Assembly: GCF_020687825.1 (NCBI RefSeq) | Contig: NZ_JAJEWP010000001.1 | Span: 358,078 to 422,077, forward strand | Length of the DNA: 64,000 nucleotides | Direction of reading: 5' to 3' | Origin: Fluctibacter halophilus | GTDB taxonomy: Bacteria; Pseudomonadota; Gammaproteobacteria; Enterobacterales; Alteromonadaceae | Shown: positions 45,781 through 54,484 of the stretch, piece by piece | How the letters are laid out: every line of letters begins with the position of its first letter | Position numbering within the stretch: position 1 is the first letter of the stretch | Made by a program: the position numbers and the translations under genes | The notes under the pieces: generated by a model | What the model saw: the letters and a program-made list of their open reading frames with translations, nothing else | The model's database searches: none | Told to the model about the DNA's origin: nothing

Positions 45781-46209
45781 ATGACTCTGTCACTGAAACA
45801 AGCCAGCCAGGCAGATTTAGACTATCTGTTGACGCTGCGCAAACTCACCATGACCGAGCACCTTGAACGTGCCGGGCGCTTCCTGACCGACGCAGAACAT
45901 CTTGACAGGGTGGCTTACGGTTTGGCGCATGCCCATCTGTTGCGCGTCGGGTCAACAACGGCAGGAATGATCAAATACATCGCGGGTGATCAGCAGTTGG
46001 ACATCCTGCAATTGCAAATACACCCTCAGCATCAAAACCAGGGGCTTGGCAGACGCGTGCTGGAAATGCTTATCCAACAGCTGTCTCCGGATTTGGTAAA
46101 CCTCTCTGTTCTGAAAGGCAATCCCGCCATTGCGCTGTACCAGCGCATGGGGTTTGTGGTGGTGGCTGACGAAGGGGATGAATGGCGTATGCACCTGACA
46201 TTGACCTGA
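45781..46209 (+). CDS. GNAT-family N-acetyltransferase
   Basis: A 142-residue GCN5-related acetyltransferase. The acetyl-CoA-binding motif A is LQIHPQHQNQGLGRRVLEML (Q/RxxGxG/A type), and motif B is the C-terminal LSVLKGNPAIALYQRMGFVV. The N-terminal half is typical for the fold, substrate unknown. It begins 12 bp after the DUF3224 gene with no gap for a promoter, so the two are probably one transcript. Confidence 0.88.
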   Translation: MTLSLKQASQADLDYLLTLRKLTMTEHLERAGRFLTDAEHLDRVAYGLAHAHLLRVGSTTAGMIKYIAGDQQLDILQLQIHPQHQNQGLGRRVLEMLIQQLSPDLVNLSVLKGNPAIALYQRMGFVVVADEGDEWRMHLTLT

Positions 46210-46293
46210 ATTGGCACAATACCTGCTGAAGTCTGTCCGATGACGTCATTTTGACAGTGGATTGCATCCACTTACCATTTTTTAAGGACAGGC

Positions 46294-47142
46294 ATGAAAC
46301 ATTCAATTCTGGCCGGTGCGATCAGTGCTGCACTGGCGCTACCGGCGCAAGCCACAACCGTGGACGGATACCCCAACGAATTGACCGTGGATCAGGATGG
46401 GCAGGCTTTTTTGCGTCTGTTTATTCCTGACGGTGAAGGGGTTCCCTGTGCCGCTGAAAGCTATCATTTTGCCTTTGCTACACAGGAACAGGGCCAGACC
46501 TGGATGGATATGCTGGCCATGGCCCGTCAGTTGGGCCAGAACATGCGCTTTGCCTATGATGAAACGGATTGCACATTGTTGTCGGTTACGTTACCGGCCG
46601 TATTTGATGATGGTGGCACAACGGACATTGGCGGCATGACCGAGACGGGTATCCTGGGCAATGTCGCATTGATCGGGACTAACAACCTGGTTGAAGCGAG
46701 CTACAGTGCGTCTGCGCACTACGCGCTGGACACGCCGGCGGGGGCTTTCGATGGCTACAGCTTCCTCGATAAAATTAACGAAGATGCGGGCGAAAAAATC
46801 AGCCGCGGCATCTGGATGGCCAAAACCCGTGACAGTGACCGCATTCCGGTCAATCCCTGGGTGCAGGTGGATTTTGGCAAGGCAGTACGCCTCAGTGGCC
46901 TGCGGGTGGTGGTCAATGACAAGTCTATCGAACTTGGCCGCAGTCCCCGCAATGTGTCTTTGTATGTGTCTAATAACGGTACCGATTTCGCGGTGTTTGA
47001 ATCGACCACGCTGGACAAACTTGAAGGGGTACAGTGGGACTTTTCCCGTGGTATTACGGCGCGCTATTTTCGCCTGATGGTGAAATCGAACTATGGCGAT
47101 CCGAACTTCGCGGAAATTGATGAACTGGAATATTTTCAGTGA
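46294..47142 (+). CDS. Exported protein with discoidin (F5/8 type C)-like domain
   Basis: A 282-residue secreted protein with signal peptide MKHSILAGAISAALALPAQA. The N-terminal 100 residues contain a conserved Cys pair (PCAAES.., DETDCTLL). Residues about 130-282 match a discoidin/F5-8C carbohydrate-binding jelly roll: NLVEASYSASAHYALDTPAG, WVQVDFGKAVRLSGLRVV, SLYVSNNGTDFAVFE and ITARYFRLMVKSNYG. Such domains bind polysaccharides. No catalytic domain is attached; it may be an extracellular binding protein. Confidence 0.8.
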   Translation: MKHSILAGAISAALALPAQATTVDGYPNELTVDQDGQAFLRLFIPDGEGVPCAAESYHFAFATQEQGQTWMDMLAMARQLGQNMRFAYDETDCTLLSVTLPAVFDDGGTTDIGGMTETGILGNVALIGTNNLVEASYSASAHYALDTPAGAFDGYSFLDKINEDAGEKISRGIWMAKTRDSDRIPVNPWVQVDFGKAVRLSGLRVVVNDKSIELGRSPRNVSLYVSNNGTDFAVFESTTLDKLEGVQWDFSRGITARYFRLMVKSNYGDPNFAEIDELEYFQ

Positions 47143-47222
47143 TGCTTCGCCACAGGATTTAAACCTTTGCTGTGGCGGCAACGACTCAGGTGTATCAGGA
47201 AACGCACACAGGATATACCACT

Positions 47223-48038
47223 ATGTTTGATCGTACGCAGCTCCAGCGCCTGCTCCCGATGCTACTGATGCTGGCAACCGTCAGCGTCAGTGCCATCGCC
47301 GACGTCCCACCTGCCAAGGTGATGATGATGGGCACCTTTCATTTTGACAGTCCGGGTAAAGACACCATTAAGGTTACCCATCTGGATGTCATGACAGCCA
47401 ATAATCAGGCCTATCTGGAAGGTTTTAGCACCCGGGTTGCGCAGCAATTTGCGCCTACCCATGTGCTGCTGGAATGCAGCCCTGAAAATCAGTCCCTGAT
47501 TGAGCAGCGTTTGGCTGACTACCTCGCCGGTAATGACCCGTTGCGTCGCAATGAAATCTACCAGGTGGGGTTTCGCATCGCCGCCCAGTCTGAGGGTGCC
47601 AAGGTCATGTGTTTTGATCACCGCGATGTTCCCTGGCAAGCGGAGCCACTGTTTGCGGCGATGACGTCACAACCATCCCTCGATGCCAGTATGCAGGCCT
47701 TACTGGATAGCCACAAAGCGCGCATGGATGCATTGCATGCCCGTGGCGATCTGCGCGCTATTTTGCTGGACAGCAACGACCCTGACATTGACCGTCAAAA
47801 CCAGTACCTGTATTTGCACACCAATGCTGTAGGGGCGTTTGACGACTTTATCGGTGCAGATGCCGCCGCCAGCTGGTGGCACAGAAACTTCCGCATGTAT
47901 GCCAATGTGCAGCAGGTCGCGGCGCCTGGCACGCGGGTATTTGTATTGGGCGGACAGGGCCACACCGCAATCCTGAAGGATTTACTCGCCATCGACACTG
48001 CCCGTGAAGCCATTGATGTGCTCCCTTATCTGCACTAG
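47223..48038 (+). CDS. DUF5694 family exported protein
   Basis: A 271-residue protein with an N-terminal signal peptide (LLPMLLMLATVSVSAIA) followed by the DUF5694 core: KVMMMGTFHFDSPGKDTIK, HVLLECSPENQ, YQVGFRIAAQSEGAKVMCFDHRD and a C-terminal RVFVLGGQGHTAIL. The GTxHF start and the ending GxGH make it look like a distant relative of the TraB/ChaN EreA-like fold. ATG 47223 was chosen for the signal peptide; the frame opens at 47172. It converges with the DPP-IV-like gene; a hairpin at 48059-48084 lies between. Confidence 0.8.
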   Translation: MFDRTQLQRLLPMLLMLATVSVSAIADVPPAKVMMMGTFHFDSPGKDTIKVTHLDVMTANNQAYLEGFSTRVAQQFAPTHVLLECSPENQSLIEQRLADYLAGNDPLRRNEIYQVGFRIAAQSEGAKVMCFDHRDVPWQAEPLFAAMTSQPSLDASMQALLDSHKARMDALHARGDLRAILLDSNDPDIDRQNQYLYLHTNAVGAFDDFIGADAAASWWHRNFRMYANVQQVAAPGTRVFVLGGQGHTAILKDLLAIDTAREAIDVLPYLH

Positions 48039-48058
48039 CGACCATGTCCTGTGCACGC

Positions 48059-48084
48059 CGGGAGCCGATGAAGACTCCCGTTTG
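48059..48084. terminator. Hairpin between converging DUF5694 and S9 peptidase genes
   Basis: CGGGAG (48059-48064) / CTCCCG (48075-48080) with a 10-base loop followed by TTTG. Weak T-tract, so terminator function is moderate. Confidence 0.45.
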
Positions 48085-48086
48085 CC

Positions 48087-50312
48087 TCACAGGTTGTTGA
48101 GGAAGTAACGCCAGCGCAGCTCCCGATAGGCCCGGTCATCGTGCAGGTAGTGACTGCCGCCGGGGATGAGGCGGAAATCCACGTCGATACCTGCGTGCAG
48201 AAATGCCTGAGCCAGGCGCAGGGATGCCGACGGATGCACATTGCTGTCCCTGCCACCATGGGTGAGCAGCAGCTTGCCCTTGAGGCGCTCGACCTGATGC
48301 AGGTTGGACTGTAATTCCCATTGTTGATTGACTGGCCAGTCCATCCACAACTCGTTCCAGCCCATTTTATCAACCCGGAAATCGTGGTTGCCTGACGCGC
48401 TGATCCCCACCTTATACAGGTTTGGGTGGCGATACATGGCCTGCACGGTATCGTATCCCCCAGCACTGAAGCCGTAGATACCGACCCGGTCCAGATCCAT
48501 ATAGGGCCGGCTTTTCGCCAGTTGCCGCATGGCCCAGACATGGTCATCGCTGCCTGTGGCAAGGTTTTTGTAACTGTGGCTGTGGAACGCCCGGCCTCTG
48601 CGGCTAGTGCCTCGACCGTCCATGCGGATCACGATGTAGCCCAGTTGGGCCATCGCCAGGCGGTGATTGGAGAAGGTATTGAAGGTTTTCGGTGTGAAGA
48701 ACCCGTGGGGGCCGGTGTAGATGTTGTCGATCACCGGGTAGCGTTTGCCGGGGTCAAAATCAAACGGCTTGAACAGCAAACCGTACAACCAGGTTTCACC
48801 GTCTTCTGCCAGCACCGCAAAGGGCTCAGGCGGCTGCCAGCCTTTGCGATATAAAGCACTGGCATTGGCTTTCGCCAGTGTGTCCAGGATGCGCCCATCT
48901 TCAGCGCTGCGCAGCACGGTTAGCGGTGGCGTGGCCGTGTCTGAGTAGGTATCCACGAAATAGCGCCGGTCCGGAGATACGCTGATGCGGTGTTCAAAGG
49001 GTTCCGGTGTCAGCAGTACCGGCGACGGGTTGTCCAAATCCACGCGATAGAGGTGCTGCAGGTAAGGGTCTCTGTCATCGAATGCCCCGGATGCGGTGAA
49101 AAACAGCCGTCCCCGTTGGCTATCCACGGCTTTGATCTGTCGGGTAGTGTAATGGCCCTGGGTCAATGCCCGCTTTAACCGACCGGTCTGGCTGTCGTAC
49201 AGGTAGTAATGATTAAAGCCACTACGCTGTGAACTCCAGATGACCTCATTGCGGGACGGCAGCACATGGAATTCCTGCACCCAGGGGTCAATGAAATCGT
49301 TCGCTCTTTCGCGGATGATTGCCCTGACACGGCTATCTGTCGGGTCAACTTCGTTGAGGGTATAGGTGCGGTTATCACGGCTGCGGTGCAAAAAATAGAA
49401 CTTCCCCGCCACCCATTCTCCCCACAGGGCGCCGCCGTAATAGGTTTGCGTCACCGGTGGCGTGTCCAGTTTGGTGGCCCGTTGATTGCCAACATCGATC
49501 AGCACCGGCCGGGCCTTAACCGTATGTTCATCGCCGGCCTGAGGGTAGTAGTAGGTGACGCCCTGTACGCCGAAGTCGTCGCTCGGGGCGGTCAGGGTCA
49601 AGCGGGTCACATTGCGACGATCCAACTGATAGGTCATGGCGAAACGTTTGTCTGCCGACCACAACACCTGGGTATCTTGTTGCTCGTCAAACGCCGGATC
49701 ATCAAAATAGCTGTCGGGACTGGGCATGCGAATTGCGTAAGGTTGCTGTTCACTGCCATCGTCGGTGAGCGGCGTACACCGGGCCAGTTTGCACAGCCAC
49801 AGGTTGTAGTCACGGACTTCAACCCTGACCGGCGTTGGGTCAGGTGTGTTGTCTGGCTGATACGGGGCACACTGGTAATCGTTGTCTGTCATCGAACAGG
49901 CGTAGCGCTGGTCACGATAATCCAACTGAACACGCAGCGCGTCCTTGTCGTAAATCACATTGGACAGGGGCTGCTGTTGCCAGTCGGGGGTGGCTTTAGC
50001 GACCTTCTGTAAAGCACTTGCCAATGCGCCGTGATCAAACAGCAGCTTTCGCTGGCCAGCAGACACCTGCACAAAGCGCTGCTTTCCTTGTGCGTCGATG
50101 TGCTGGTACCAGAACCCATGACCGGTGTCGTCAAGCCAGTGGGGGATAATGCTCAGGTTAGTAACCAAGTCCCGGGTTTGGTCGGGTTCCCATTGGCGGG
50201 CCTTGGCGATGGCCAGGTTGTTCGACGCCGGTGCAGTTGATGACAGAGTGGGGGAGTTGTTGGTCTGGCAACCCAGTAACGACAGGGTAATCAGCAGTGT
50301 CCAGTGCCGCAT
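48087..50312 (-). CDS. S9 family prolyl peptidase, DPP-IV-like, lipoprotein
   Basis: A 741-residue serine peptidase of the prolyl-oligopeptidase clan. A lipoprotein signal (LITLSLLGCQ) is followed by the DPP-IV N-terminal beta-propeller and the alpha/beta hydrolase domain. The catalytic triad is visible: Ser in GFSAGGYD (about residue 616), Asp in HGGRDSNVHP (about 688) and His in GGSHYLHDD (about 721). DPP-IV enzymes remove X-Pro dipeptides. The gene is divergent from a GntR gene, with an ATTGTATGCAAT operator between them, and the same site occurs at the TonB receptor and hydroxyproline genes, so I infer a role in degrading Pro/hydroxyproline-rich peptides. Confidence 0.92.
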   Translation of the reverse strand: MRHWTLLITLSLLGCQTNNSPTLSSTAPASNNLAIAKARQWEPDQTRDLVTNLSIIPHWLDDTGHGFWYQHIDAQGKQRFVQVSAGQRKLLFDHGALASALQKVAKATPDWQQQPLSNVIYDKDALRVQLDYRDQRYACSMTDNDYQCAPYQPDNTPDPTPVRVEVRDYNLWLCKLARCTPLTDDGSEQQPYAIRMPSPDSYFDDPAFDEQQDTQVLWSADKRFAMTYQLDRRNVTRLTLTAPSDDFGVQGVTYYYPQAGDEHTVKARPVLIDVGNQRATKLDTPPVTQTYYGGALWGEWVAGKFYFLHRSRDNRTYTLNEVDPTDSRVRAIIRERANDFIDPWVQEFHVLPSRNEVIWSSQRSGFNHYYLYDSQTGRLKRALTQGHYTTRQIKAVDSQRGRLFFTASGAFDDRDPYLQHLYRVDLDNPSPVLLTPEPFEHRISVSPDRRYFVDTYSDTATPPLTVLRSAEDGRILDTLAKANASALYRKGWQPPEPFAVLAEDGETWLYGLLFKPFDFDPGKRYPVIDNIYTGPHGFFTPKTFNTFSNHRLAMAQLGYIVIRMDGRGTSRRGRAFHSHSYKNLATGSDDHVWAMRQLAKSRPYMDLDRVGIYGFSAGGYDTVQAMYRHPNLYKVGISASGNHDFRVDKMGWNELWMDWPVNQQWELQSNLHQVERLKGKLLLTHGGRDSNVHPSASLRLAQAFLHAGIDVDFRLIPGGSHYLHDDRAYRELRWRYFLNNL

Positions 50313-50392
50313 GGTATGTCCTCTGAAAGTTGGTTTTGGGTAAGGGCCCTGTGACTGGGCAACGTATTCAGGCTATCGGTAATTTTGAATAA

Positions 50393-50415
50393 ATACAATA
50401 TATTGTATGCAATAT
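50393..50415. promoter_or_regulatory. GntR operator, site A (peptidase/gntR intergenic)
   Basis: Contains ATACAATATATTGTAT (16-bp perfect palindrome, 50393-50408) and overlapping ATATTGTATGCAATAT (50400-50415), with the core ATTGTATGCAAT (50402-50413). The same core occurs at 51383-51394 and as ATTGTATACAAT at 62246-62257. Confidence 0.7.
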
Positions 50416-50502
50416 GTTTTGTGCGGCGAATGATGCATAACAATGGATTGATATACAGAAACCCAGTACACTTCGGGAACAATAAGGAGTATCGACAACA
50501 CT

Positions 50503-51171
50503 ATGGCAATACAGCACAAAACCCGCACCCAACTGGTGGTTGAGGCAATCCGCGAACGCATTCTCAAAGGTGAAATCGCCCCCGGCGAACCCCTTCGTCA
50601 GGCCGCCCTGGCCGAAGCCCTCGAAGTAAGCCGTATCCCGGTGCGTGAAGCCCTGGTGCAACTGGAAGCGGAAGGATTGGTGCAATTTGAAGCCCACAAA
50701 GGGGCTACGGTATCTGAGTTGTCGCTGGAGCAGATTGACGAAGCGTTTGAGTTGCGCGCGCTACTGGAAGCGGAATTGTTACGCCGCTCTATTGGCCATC
50801 TGAACGCCGATGATTTTGCCCGTGCCGAGGCATTAATGGCCGACATGGACGCAGCGCTCAGCAAAGGCGACATGATCACCGCCACCGGCGAGCTCAATAT
50901 TGCGTTTCACAATGTGTTGTATGCCCGCGCCGAACGGCCGCAAACCCAGGAGCTGGTCGATGCGCTGAACAAAAACTGTCAGCGCTTTGTGCGCCTGCAC
51001 ATCTCTTTGGCCGGGGGCCTGGACATCGCCTCTAATGAACACAAAGAGCTGTTGACCTTGTGTAAGGCAGGGGAGAAGACCAAAGCGGTCAATTTCCTGA
51101 AGCGACATATTCTCGGCGCCCGGGACGACATCAAAGCGTTTCTGAGTAAGCAGGAGCAACAACTGGCCTGA
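50503..51171 (+). CDS. GntR-family regulator, FCD (FadR-type) subfamily
   Basis: A 222-residue repressor with N-terminal winged helix (ILKGEIAPGEPLRQAALAEALEVSRIPVREALVQLEAEGLV) and C-terminal FCD ligand-binding domain (FELRALLEAELLRRSIGHL; HNVLYARAERPQTQELVDALN; LHISLAGGLD). Predicted ligand is an intermediate of hydroxyproline or proline catabolism, based on neighbours. An operator-like palindrome precedes it by 88 bp, suggesting autoregulation. A terminator follows at 51208. Confidence 0.9.
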   Translation: MAIQHKTRTQLVVEAIRERILKGEIAPGEPLRQAALAEALEVSRIPVREALVQLEAEGLVQFEAHKGATVSELSLEQIDEAFELRALLEAELLRRSIGHLNADDFARAEALMADMDAALSKGDMITATGELNIAFHNVLYARAERPQTQELVDALNKNCQRFVRLHISLAGGLDIASNEHKELLTLCKAGEKTKAVNFLKRHILGARDDIKAFLSKQEQQLA

Positions 51172-51207
51172 CACTGACCGTTGCGGTTAGTCGCTCCCTG
51201 TGTTGAA

Positions 51208-51236
51208 AACGGTCGCAATCGGCGGCCGTTGGTTTT
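51208..51236 (+). terminator. Intrinsic terminator after gntR
   Basis: AACGGTCGC / GCGGCCGTT (9 bp with one G-U pair), loop AATCG, followed by GGTTTTT. Confidence 0.65.
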
Positions 51237-51380
51237 TCTGAGCGGTAATCATCCTTTCTGTCCAGCCCGGATAAGCCTGTTTAAACCGGCCAATACTGTT
51301 TGCCAGACGCATATTTTTTTCCCCTTAAACCTCTAGAATCCTACCTGATGACGATAACTTATCCGATATTGGAATAAAAA

Positions 51381-51396
51381 ATATTGTATGCAATAT
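51381..51396. promoter_or_regulatory. GntR operator, site B (TonB receptor upstream)
   Basis: ATATTGTATGCAATAT, identical to the 16-base site overlapping site A. It lies 74 bases upstream of the receptor ATG in a 298-base region. Confidence 0.7.
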
Positions 51397-51469
51397 ACAA
51401 AATAATGCATAAATCGTAACCTCGCATTAACAATTAAAACCAAAACCACACAACAAGCGAGGGAACATC

Positions 51470-54217
51470 ATGTCTGTACACCTATCACACCGGCGCTTTC
51501 GGCGCGCCGGACTCAGCTGCGCAGTGGCTGGGGCCATGCTTGGCACCACAACCGCGGCACTGGCCCAGACCACCGACACCGCTGACACTACCGAACAAGC
51601 GGCGCCATCGGTGGAGCGTATCGCCGTGACCGGTTCGCGGTTAAAACGGATTGCGGTTGAAGGGGCATCGCCGATCATCACCATCTCTGCCGCCGATATC
51701 GCCGCCACCGGTTACACCACAGTGTCGGACGTGTTGCGTAACTCTAACCTGAACTCCTTTGGTTCCTGGGGCGGTGGTGCCAACAACAGTTGGGGCTCAC
51801 AGTCTACGGTGGCGCTGAAAGGCTCATCGGTGAACCACACCCTGACATTGCTTAACGGACGCCGTATGGCCAAATCTCCGGTGCTGGATGGTGGCGCGTC
51901 AAACCTCAACACCATTCCTGCTGCGGCTATCGAGCGTATTGAAATTTTGTCTGACGGGGCGTCGGCGATTTACGGCACCGACGCCATCGCCGGGGTGATC
52001 AACATCATCCTGCGCGATGATTTTCAGGGCGTTGAGGTACAGGTCAAAGGGGAGCGCCCGGAGGCAGAAGGGGGCGATTCCGAATTTTACTCCTTTACCG
52101 GCGGCCTGTCGGGGGAGATGGGTAACATGGTGTTTTCCTGGGAGCACTATGAATACGATCCGATTATGCAAAAAGACCGTGATTTTCTGAAGGCCCATGT
52201 GGTCGAGGGCGACGGCACCCATATCCAGGACTGGGTCGGTCTGAGTACATCGGGACGTACGCTGATGAAAAACGCGTCGACCTGGGACTGGCTCAACCCC
52301 ATTGTCAATGCCAATGGCAGCTGCGACATGTACAACCTTGGCAACAGCACCGAGTTCTACGGTGAACTGCAGGACTATGATTATCCCAGTGATCGCCTGT
52401 GTGCCTACGACTACACCCTTGAAGCAGCATGGGGCTCGAAGATCCGTCGCGACAGCATGCTGATGAATTACACCTACGACATCAACAGCGATGTCACCCT
52501 GACCGCACGGGGCTACTGGTCGAATCAGGAGGCGCTGGATGTGTCTGCTCCGACACCCGCCACCATCTGGTTTGATAAAGACTTGCCGTCCTATGAGACC
52601 GCTGAAGGCTGGATATTGCGTGAAGTGGAGGCCGGTGATGGTTTGCGCTATCGCTTTAACACTTTGGGGAATCGGATTGCCGAGCACAACGACAACAACC
52701 TCGACCTGCTGATCGCGCTGGAAGGTTCTACCGACCGCTTCAGTTGGGACGTGTCAGCCAATTACAATCGCTACAACTACTTCGTCTGGGGGCGTAATTA
52801 CCTGCTGAGTTCAGCGCTGACCGACGCCGTGGGCGACGTTAACGCCGACACGGGTCAATTTGAGGGCTGGGACCCCCGAGACCCACACGCAGTGGTGCCT
52901 GACGCGATTGTCACCAATGCCGATAAGCGCGCCGAGGCGGTGTATGCCGAATTGTCCGGTGGGGTGCAGTTTGACCTGTTTGAACTACCCGGCGGCGCAG
53001 TATCTGCCTATGTGGGGGCGTCGTTACGCAACGAACAGTATCGTTCCTCCATCGACTCACAGTCAGAAGCCGGTAACGTGATCGGCGGCAACGGTGGCTC
53101 CGGTGGTGCCGGTGAGCGGGACGTCAGTGCGGTGTATTTTGAGTCGGTGCTGCCGCTGTTCGACAGTGTCGAGTTGAACATCGCCGGTCGCTACGATGAT
53201 TACAGTGATTTTGGCGGCACCTTCAATCCGCAGGTGTCGCTGCGTTACAAGCCGATGGAGTCATTGTTGCTGCGCGCGTCCTACGGCACCGGCTTTCGTG
53301 CCCCGACCCTGAGTGATCTGTACCAGAGTCGGGTGGAAGGTTTTGAACGGGAAGTGAATTACCGCTTGTGCCACCAGGACAATGCGGCGCAGAACCCCGG
53401 CCTGGGCGTGCCTGAGCTGGTGGAAATGACCCTCAGCAACTGTCAGGTGTCCGGTTCAGAGTTCAGCCATATCAGTGGCGGCAACCCGGATATCCAGCCG
53501 GAAGAGTCGACCACCTATAACGTCGGTGCGGTGTATCAGATCAATGATGACTGGTCGGTATCGCTGGACGCCTGGCAACTGGAACTGGATGACGAAATCG
53601 ACGAGCTGGGTGACGATGCGATTATCCGCATGGACTACCTCAATTCACTTGGCCTGATCGAGCCGGTCAGCAGCCTGTTCCCGGGAGTCGGGGTGAGCTT
53701 CAACGACGGCAACCGCTTTGTGCAGTTGGTCAACGTGACCGGTAACTTTGGTTCTTCCGAGCGCTCGGGGGTTGAGTTCAGCCTTAACGGCCGGATGCAG
53801 ACCGAGTGGGGTGATTTCAGCATCAAGCTGAACTGGTCTCATTTCAATAAATACACTTACACCTTTGTGAACAGTCAGGGTGAATTTGAAGTGGCTCAGG
53901 ATCAGATTGGTTACATTGGTTATCCGGAAGATCGTATCAGCAGTACGCTGGATTACACCCTCGGCGACCATCGCATCAGCCTGTACTCCAATTACACCTC
54001 GTCACAGGACCGTTCGGGCAACAACGTGCTGGATGATTACATCAGCCACAACCTGACCTACCGTTATGCGGCGTCATGGGATGCCGACATTGCGTTGTCG
54101 GTCCTCAACCTGACCGACAAACAACCGCCGCTGGAGTCAAACACCAATGCACCGAACACCCAGTTGTATAACTACACCGGGCGCAACCTGGTGTTGAGTT
54201 ACAAGCAGCGGTTCTGA
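51470..54217 (+). CDS. TonB-dependent outer-membrane receptor
   Basis: A 915-residue TonB-dependent transporter with signal peptide (LSCAVAGAMLGTTTAALA), TonB box region and plug domain (ERIAVTGSRLKRIAVEGASP; GYTTVSDVLRNSN; RIEILSDGASAIYGTDAIAGVINII) and a C-terminal 22-strand barrel ending with LVLSYKQRF. The long extracellular loops and the TonB box VEGASP type are typical of receptors for oligopeptides or oligosaccharides. The operator shared with the prolyl peptidase and hydroxyproline genes suggests uptake of collagen-like or proline-rich peptides. A UUCG-loop terminator follows. Confidence 0.92.
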   Translation: MSVHLSHRRFRRAGLSCAVAGAMLGTTTAALAQTTDTADTTEQAAPSVERIAVTGSRLKRIAVEGASPIITISAADIAATGYTTVSDVLRNSNLNSFGSWGGGANNSWGSQSTVALKGSSVNHTLTLLNGRRMAKSPVLDGGASNLNTIPAAAIERIEILSDGASAIYGTDAIAGVINIILRDDFQGVEVQVKGERPEAEGGDSEFYSFTGGLSGEMGNMVFSWEHYEYDPIMQKDRDFLKAHVVEGDGTHIQDWVGLSTSGRTLMKNASTWDWLNPIVNANGSCDMYNLGNSTEFYGELQDYDYPSDRLCAYDYTLEAAWGSKIRRDSMLMNYTYDINSDVTLTARGYWSNQEALDVSAPTPATIWFDKDLPSYETAEGWILREVEAGDGLRYRFNTLGNRIAEHNDNNLDLLIALEGSTDRFSWDVSANYNRYNYFVWGRNYLLSSALTDAVGDVNADTGQFEGWDPRDPHAVVPDAIVTNADKRAEAVYAELSGGVQFDLFELPGGAVSAYVGASLRNEQYRSSIDSQSEAGNVIGGNGGSGGAGERDVSAVYFESVLPLFDSVELNIAGRYDDYSDFGGTFNPQVSLRYKPMESLLLRASYGTGFRAPTLSDLYQSRVEGFEREVNYRLCHQDNAAQNPGLGVPELVEMTLSNCQVSGSEFSHISGGNPDIQPEESTTYNVGAVYQINDDWSVSLDAWQLELDDEIDELGDDAIIRMDYLNSLGLIEPVSSLFPGVGVSFNDGNRFVQLVNVTGNFGSSERSGVEFSLNGRMQTEWGDFSIKLNWSHFNKYTYTFVNSQGEFEVAQDQIGYIGYPEDRISSTLDYTLGDHRISLYSNYTSSQDRSGNNVLDDYISHNLTYRYAASWDADIALSVLNLTDKQPPLESNTNAPNTQLYNYTGRNLVLSYKQRF

Positions 54218-54241
54218 TAGCGCCTCCCTGTACGTCCTTCT

Positions 54242-54266
54242 GGGCTTCTTCGGAAGCCCTTTTTTA
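54242..54266 (+). terminator. Intrinsic terminator with UUCG tetraloop after TonB receptor
   Basis: GGGCTTC-TTCG-GAAGCCC followed by TTTTTT. A very stable tetraloop hairpin. Confidence 0.9.
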
Positions 54267-54299
54267 TGTGATGGAGCGAGGGGGAGGCCGGCCGTGGAT

Positions 54300-54328
54300 T
54301 TGACCGGGACGGTCTGTGCCGTTATGCT
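54300..54328 (+). promoter_or_regulatory. Predicted promoter of the leader-methyltransferase transcript
   Basis: TTGACC (54300-54305), 17-bp spacer and TATGCT (54323-54328). Transcription starting near 54335 would give a 5' UTR of about 20 bases ahead of the strong Shine-Dalgarno at 54354. Confidence 0.6.
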
Positions 54329-54351
54329 TTACGCATTATTTCCCCATTAAC

Positions 54352-54455
54352 CGTAAGGAGGTGCCCTGAATGTATCGTTTACTGCAAATACACACGCAAA
54401 CCGTCCTTACGTCACGTCTGGCTTAGCTCGCGCGAACCTCCCTGCCGTAAGGACG
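54352..54455 (+). promoter_or_regulatory. Mutually exclusive hairpins in the methyltransferase leader
   Basis: The segment TCCTTACG (54404-54411) lies inside the 18-codon leader ORF. It can pair with CGTAAGGA (54352-54359), which contains the leader Shine-Dalgarno, or as CGTCCTTACG (54402-54411) with the downstream CGTAAGGACG (54446-54455). The two pairings exclude each other. A regulatory switch is inferred, not shown; there is no T-run directly after the second hairpin. Confidence 0.5.
54370..54426 (+). CDS. 18-aa leader peptide upstream of methyltransferase
   Basis: ATG 54370 to TAG 54426 encodes 18 residues (MYRLLQIHTQTVLTSRLA). It is preceded by TAAGGAGGTG (54354-54363), a perfect ten-base match to the 16S anti-Shine-Dalgarno, with good spacing. 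Neither the length nor the composition suggests a functional protein; the strong translation signal and overlap with a base-pairing arm suggest a translated regulatory leader, as in attenuation systems. The methyltransferase gene starts 58 bases after its stop. Confidence 0.5.
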   Translation: MYRLLQIHTQTVLTSRLA

Positions 54456-54484
54456 ACAATTAACATTTTTGTCGGAATTACGAT

